Source: CAVPTL01 sp963727235
GTDB lineage: Bacteria > Actinomycetota > Thermoleophilia > Gaiellales > JAICJC01
DNA length: 64,000 bases
Reading direction: 5' to 3'
Assembly: GCA_963727235.1 (NCBI GenBank)
Contig: CAVSFZ010000002.1
Span: forward strand, 1 to 64,000
Shown here one piece after another: positions 62,218 through 64,000 of the stretch. The translations under genes were made by a program, and so were the position numbers. Position 1 is the first letter of the stretch; every line of letters begins with the position of its first letter. The notes below the pieces were generated by a model. The model was not told the origin of the DNA, did no database searches, and was given only the letters and a program-made list of their open reading frames with translations.

Positions 62218-62898
62218 GTGGACGCGAATGTGCTTTTCGTGGAGGATGACCGGTCGATCCGGGAGGTCACCACGTTGGCGTTGGAGCAGGCCGGTTTCCG
62301 GGTCAGCGGGTGTGGTGATGGTCGTGAGGGTTTGGCGTTGTTTGCGCGTGGGCGGTTCGATCTTGTCCTGTTGGATGTGATGCTGCCGGGTGTCGACGGC
62401 CTGGAGGTGTGCAGGGAGATCCGCAAGGCTGATCGCACGCCGATCATCATGCTGACGGCGCGTACGGACACTGTGGATGTGGTGGTCGGTCTTGAGTTGG
62501 GTGCGGACGATTATGTGTCCAAGCCGTTCCAACCGGCCGAGTTGGTGGCTCGGGTGCGGGCCGTGTTGCGGCGCGGCCAGGCTCTGGATGCGCGTGCGGT
62601 GCTTCGTGTGGGTGAGATTGAGATCGATGAGGCGGCGTTTCGCGCTACTCGGGGGGGTCGCGAGCTGGGTTTGACGGCGACCGAGTTTCGGCTGCTGTGT
62701 GAGTTGGCGCGCCGGCCGGGGCAGGTGTTCACGCGGGAGCTGCTGCTCGAGTTGGTGTGGGGGTATGAGTTTCTGGGTGACTCGAGGTTGGTGAATGTGG
62801 CGATTCAGCGGCTGCGGGTGAAGGTCGAGGACGACCCGGCGCATCCGGTTTTGATCACGACTGTGCGTGGCGTCGGTTACCGGCTGGAACCGTCGTGA
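62218..62898 (+). CDS. OmpR/PhoB-family response regulator
   Basis: 226 residues. The receiver domain (1-120) has the acidic pair VEDD (8-11), phospho-Asp in LVLLDVMLPGVDG, Thr in IIMLTAR and Lys in YVSKPF. The winged-helix domain shows LGLTATEFRLLCELARRPGQ, VFTRELLLELVWGYEF and VNVAIQRLRVKVEDD, ending TTVRGVGYRLEPS. It is phosphorylated by the kinase encoded downstream. Codon third positions carry visibly more T (TTG, GTT, CGT) than in the genes of 1-58 kb, hinting at a different origin. The adjacent lipoproteins may be its sensor partners or targets. Confidence 0.93.
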   Translation: MDANVLFVEDDRSIREVTTLALEQAGFRVSGCGDGREGLALFARGRFDLVLLDVMLPGVDGLEVCREIRKADRTPIIMLTARTDTVDVVVGLELGADDYVSKPFQPAELVARVRAVLRRGQALDARAVLRVGEIEIDEAAFRATRGGRELGLTATEFRLLCELARRPGQVFTRELLLELVWGYEFLGDSRLVNVAIQRLRVKVEDDPAHPVLITTVRGVGYRLEPS

Positions 62899-62964
62899 GT
62901 GCCGGCCGTCGCCTCTGCCGCAGCGACCGTGTCCGTATCGTTATCGGGCCGTGATGAGGGTGTG

Positions 62965-64000
62965 ATGGTTGCGCGCGATCATGACGTGATGACTGGCTCG
63001 TGGTCGAATCAACCGGCGGGAGAACTGGGTGGGGTGTCCGCGGGTGGGGTGTCCGCGGGTGGGGTGTCCGCGGGTGAGCGGCCCGGGGTCGCGCCGTCTC
63101 GGTTGCGGCGGCGGGTGGCGGTCGCGTTTGTCTTGGCGGTCGGCGTCGCAACCGGCGTGCTCGCGGTCGGGTCGTACGTGGTGGTGCGCAATGCGCGACT
63201 CGATGATTCGGCCACCCGGGCGGTGCATCAGACCGTGCTGAACCTGCGGTATGCCACCACTCAGCCGAACGTGCGGGCGTTGTTTGACGGCCTGCGGGCG
63301 CGGGGCCAGTTCTCGGCCGCGGTGGTGTTGACGCGGGGTGTGCCACCGCAGACGTCCGGTGACATCGGGGCCGCCCAGATCCCGGCGGGGCTGCGCCGGC
63401 TGGTCGGTCAGGGGAGGCTGGCCCGCGCGCGAGTCATCGTGGCGGGCACGCACTTTGTGGCTGTCGGCGGCGCGCTGCCCGAGACCCAGGATCAGTACTA
63501 CTTCTTTTACGACGAGCAGCAGGTGTGGAGCGATCTTGCCGTTTTGCGCGACGTGCTTGCCTTCGGCTGGTTGGTGTTGGTGGTGCTTGCGGGACTGGGT
63601 GGAACGCTGTTTGCCAGGCGAACGCTGGCACCTGTCGCCCAGGCAAGCGACGCTGCCCGCTCAATGGCAGAAGGGCTGCTGGATACGCGGTTGCCGGTTG
63701 CCGGCGACGATGAGTTCGGAGCATGGGCGGCCGCATTCAACGACATGGCCGCGGCGCTGGAGGCCAAGATCGGGGCGCTTGCCGAGGCGCAGGAGCGCGA
63801 GCGGCGGTTCACCGCCAACGTCGCCCACGACCTGCGATCACCGCTGACAGCGTTGATCGGCGAGGCACGGCAGTTGGCAAAGCAGGCCGAGGACCTGCCG
63901 TCCGAGTTCCAGCGGCTGACCGGGATGCTTGTCGTCGACGTCGATCGTTTGTGTCGGCTTACTGAGGATCTGCTTGAGATCTCACGCCTCGACTCGGGAC
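62965..64000 (+). CDS. Sensor histidine kinase, N-terminal part (gene runs off the right edge)
   Basis: An open frame from ATG 62965 to the window end (345 residues). A cytoplasmic N-tail carries a triple five-residue repeat (GGVSA). TM1 is VAVAFVLAVGVATGVLAVGS; an extracytoplasmic sensor of about 130 residues follows, then TM2 (VLAFGWLVLVVLAGLGGTLF), a HAMP domain (RRTLAPVAQASDAARSMAEG) and the dimerisation/phosphoacceptor helix RFTANVAHDLRSPLTALIGE with the catalytic His. The ATPase domain lies beyond the window. It is paired with the response regulator 66 bp upstream. The exact start is uncertain; ATG 62989 is an alternative. Confidence 0.88.
   Translation, partial: MVARDHDVMTGSWSNQPAGELGGVSAGGVSAGGVSAGERPGVAPSRLRRRVAVAFVLAVGVATGVLAVGSYVVVRNARLDDSATRAVHQTVLNLRYATTQPNVRALFDGLRARGQFSAAVVLTRGVPPQTSGDIGAAQIPAGLRRLVGQGRLARARVIVAGTHFVAVGGALPETQDQYYFFYDEQQVWSDLAVLRDVLAFGWLVLVVLAGLGGTLFARRTLAPVAQASDAARSMAEGLLDTRLPVAGDDEFGAWAAAFNDMAAALEAKIGALAEAQERERRFTANVAHDLRSPLTALIGEARQLAKQAEDLPSEFQRLTGMLVVDVDRLCRLTEDLLEISRLDSG
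63028..63072 (+). repeat. 15-bp tandem repeat, three units, in the kinase N-terminus
   Basis: Unit GGTGGGGTGTCCGCG repeated three times without change, encoding GGVSA three times. The unit length is a multiple of three, so gain or loss keeps the frame and only changes the cytoplasmic tail. The G-runs (GGGTGGGG) might also form a structure in DNA. Confidence 0.9.

Noticed and set aside
1..64000. tRNA, rRNA, insertion sequences, phage genes
   Set aside because: None of the expected conserved stretches or transposase/integrase motifs was found in reading both strands by eye; a tRNAscan or IS search would be decisive.

Overview
The window reads as chromosomal DNA of a high-GC Gram-positive bacterium, most likely an actinomycete-grade lineage (Actinomycetota). 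I favour Thermoleophilia/Solirubrobacterales, because the RTX-type secreted protein and the Cys-framed lipoprotein resemble proteins common there. That placement is inference from protein style; no rRNA or tRNA gene is present. Genes are packed with 4-bp ATGA/GTGA overlaps. Many first genes have a TANNNT -10 box 6-9 nt before the start codon, which means leaderless mRNAs. The window is dominated by oxidoreductases, MFS exporters and catabolic operons.

Layout. 1-5417: 5' end of lon, a MarR regulator, then a TetR-controlled MFS/iron-ADH/PhzF operon. 5455-17050: a divergent catabolic locus. Its minus-strand operon runs FAH isomerase, extradiol dioxygenase, HpaB-type hydroxylase, acetoacetate-decarboxylase-like protein, HpaE-type aldehyde dehydrogenase, P450 and a glutamine-synthetase-like amide ligase. 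Its plus strand carries a CMD protein, a second FAH protein and an amino-acid/amine permease. A GntR/FCD regulator with three matching operator sites probably controls it. 17133-20961: MFS, glycerol kinase and acyl-CoA dehydrogenase. 20993-23202: LysA-like decarboxylase and aldose epimerase. 23220-27841: enoyl-CoA hydratase, a trimethylamine-dehydrogenase-like enzyme fused to an ETF-alpha domain, and a disulfide reductase. 27875-33577: RTX-type secreted protein, S9 peptidase, arrestin-like protein and ftsH. 33664-37282: a coxSLM-type molybdenum hydroxylase. 37349-41948: TetR/MFS and a cNMP-CBS-nucleotidyltransferase with an exonuclease. 41945-48542: frameshifted amidase, xthA, glycolate-oxidase-like flavoprotein, racemase-fold protein and a GcvT fusion. 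48603-49231: a toxin-antitoxin pair with its operator. 49382-58964: GMC oxidase, hydrolase, luciferase-like enzyme, MFS, and a Rieske/FprA/P450 redox trio. 58997-62074: small membrane genes, then broken genes (truncated luciferase-like gene abutting a histidine-kinase scrap) and two duplicated lipoproteins, one frameshifted. 62218-64000: a two-component system, cut by the window end.

The strongest unexplained signals follow. (1) Eight copies of a 31-39 bp near-perfect palindrome sit between genes. Their arms differ between copies but co-vary, and their ends supply stop codons on both strands. (2) A TMADH-like enzyme keeps the covalent-flavin Cys, the 4Fe-4S ligands and most active-site residues, and carries an ETF-alpha FAD domain on the same polypeptide. 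(3) An aromatic meta-cleavage locus contains a GS-like ligase and an ADC-like protein. (4) A 161-bp symmetric element is centred exactly on the start codon of the racemase-fold gene. No CRISPR array, insertion sequence, tRNA or rRNA was seen.
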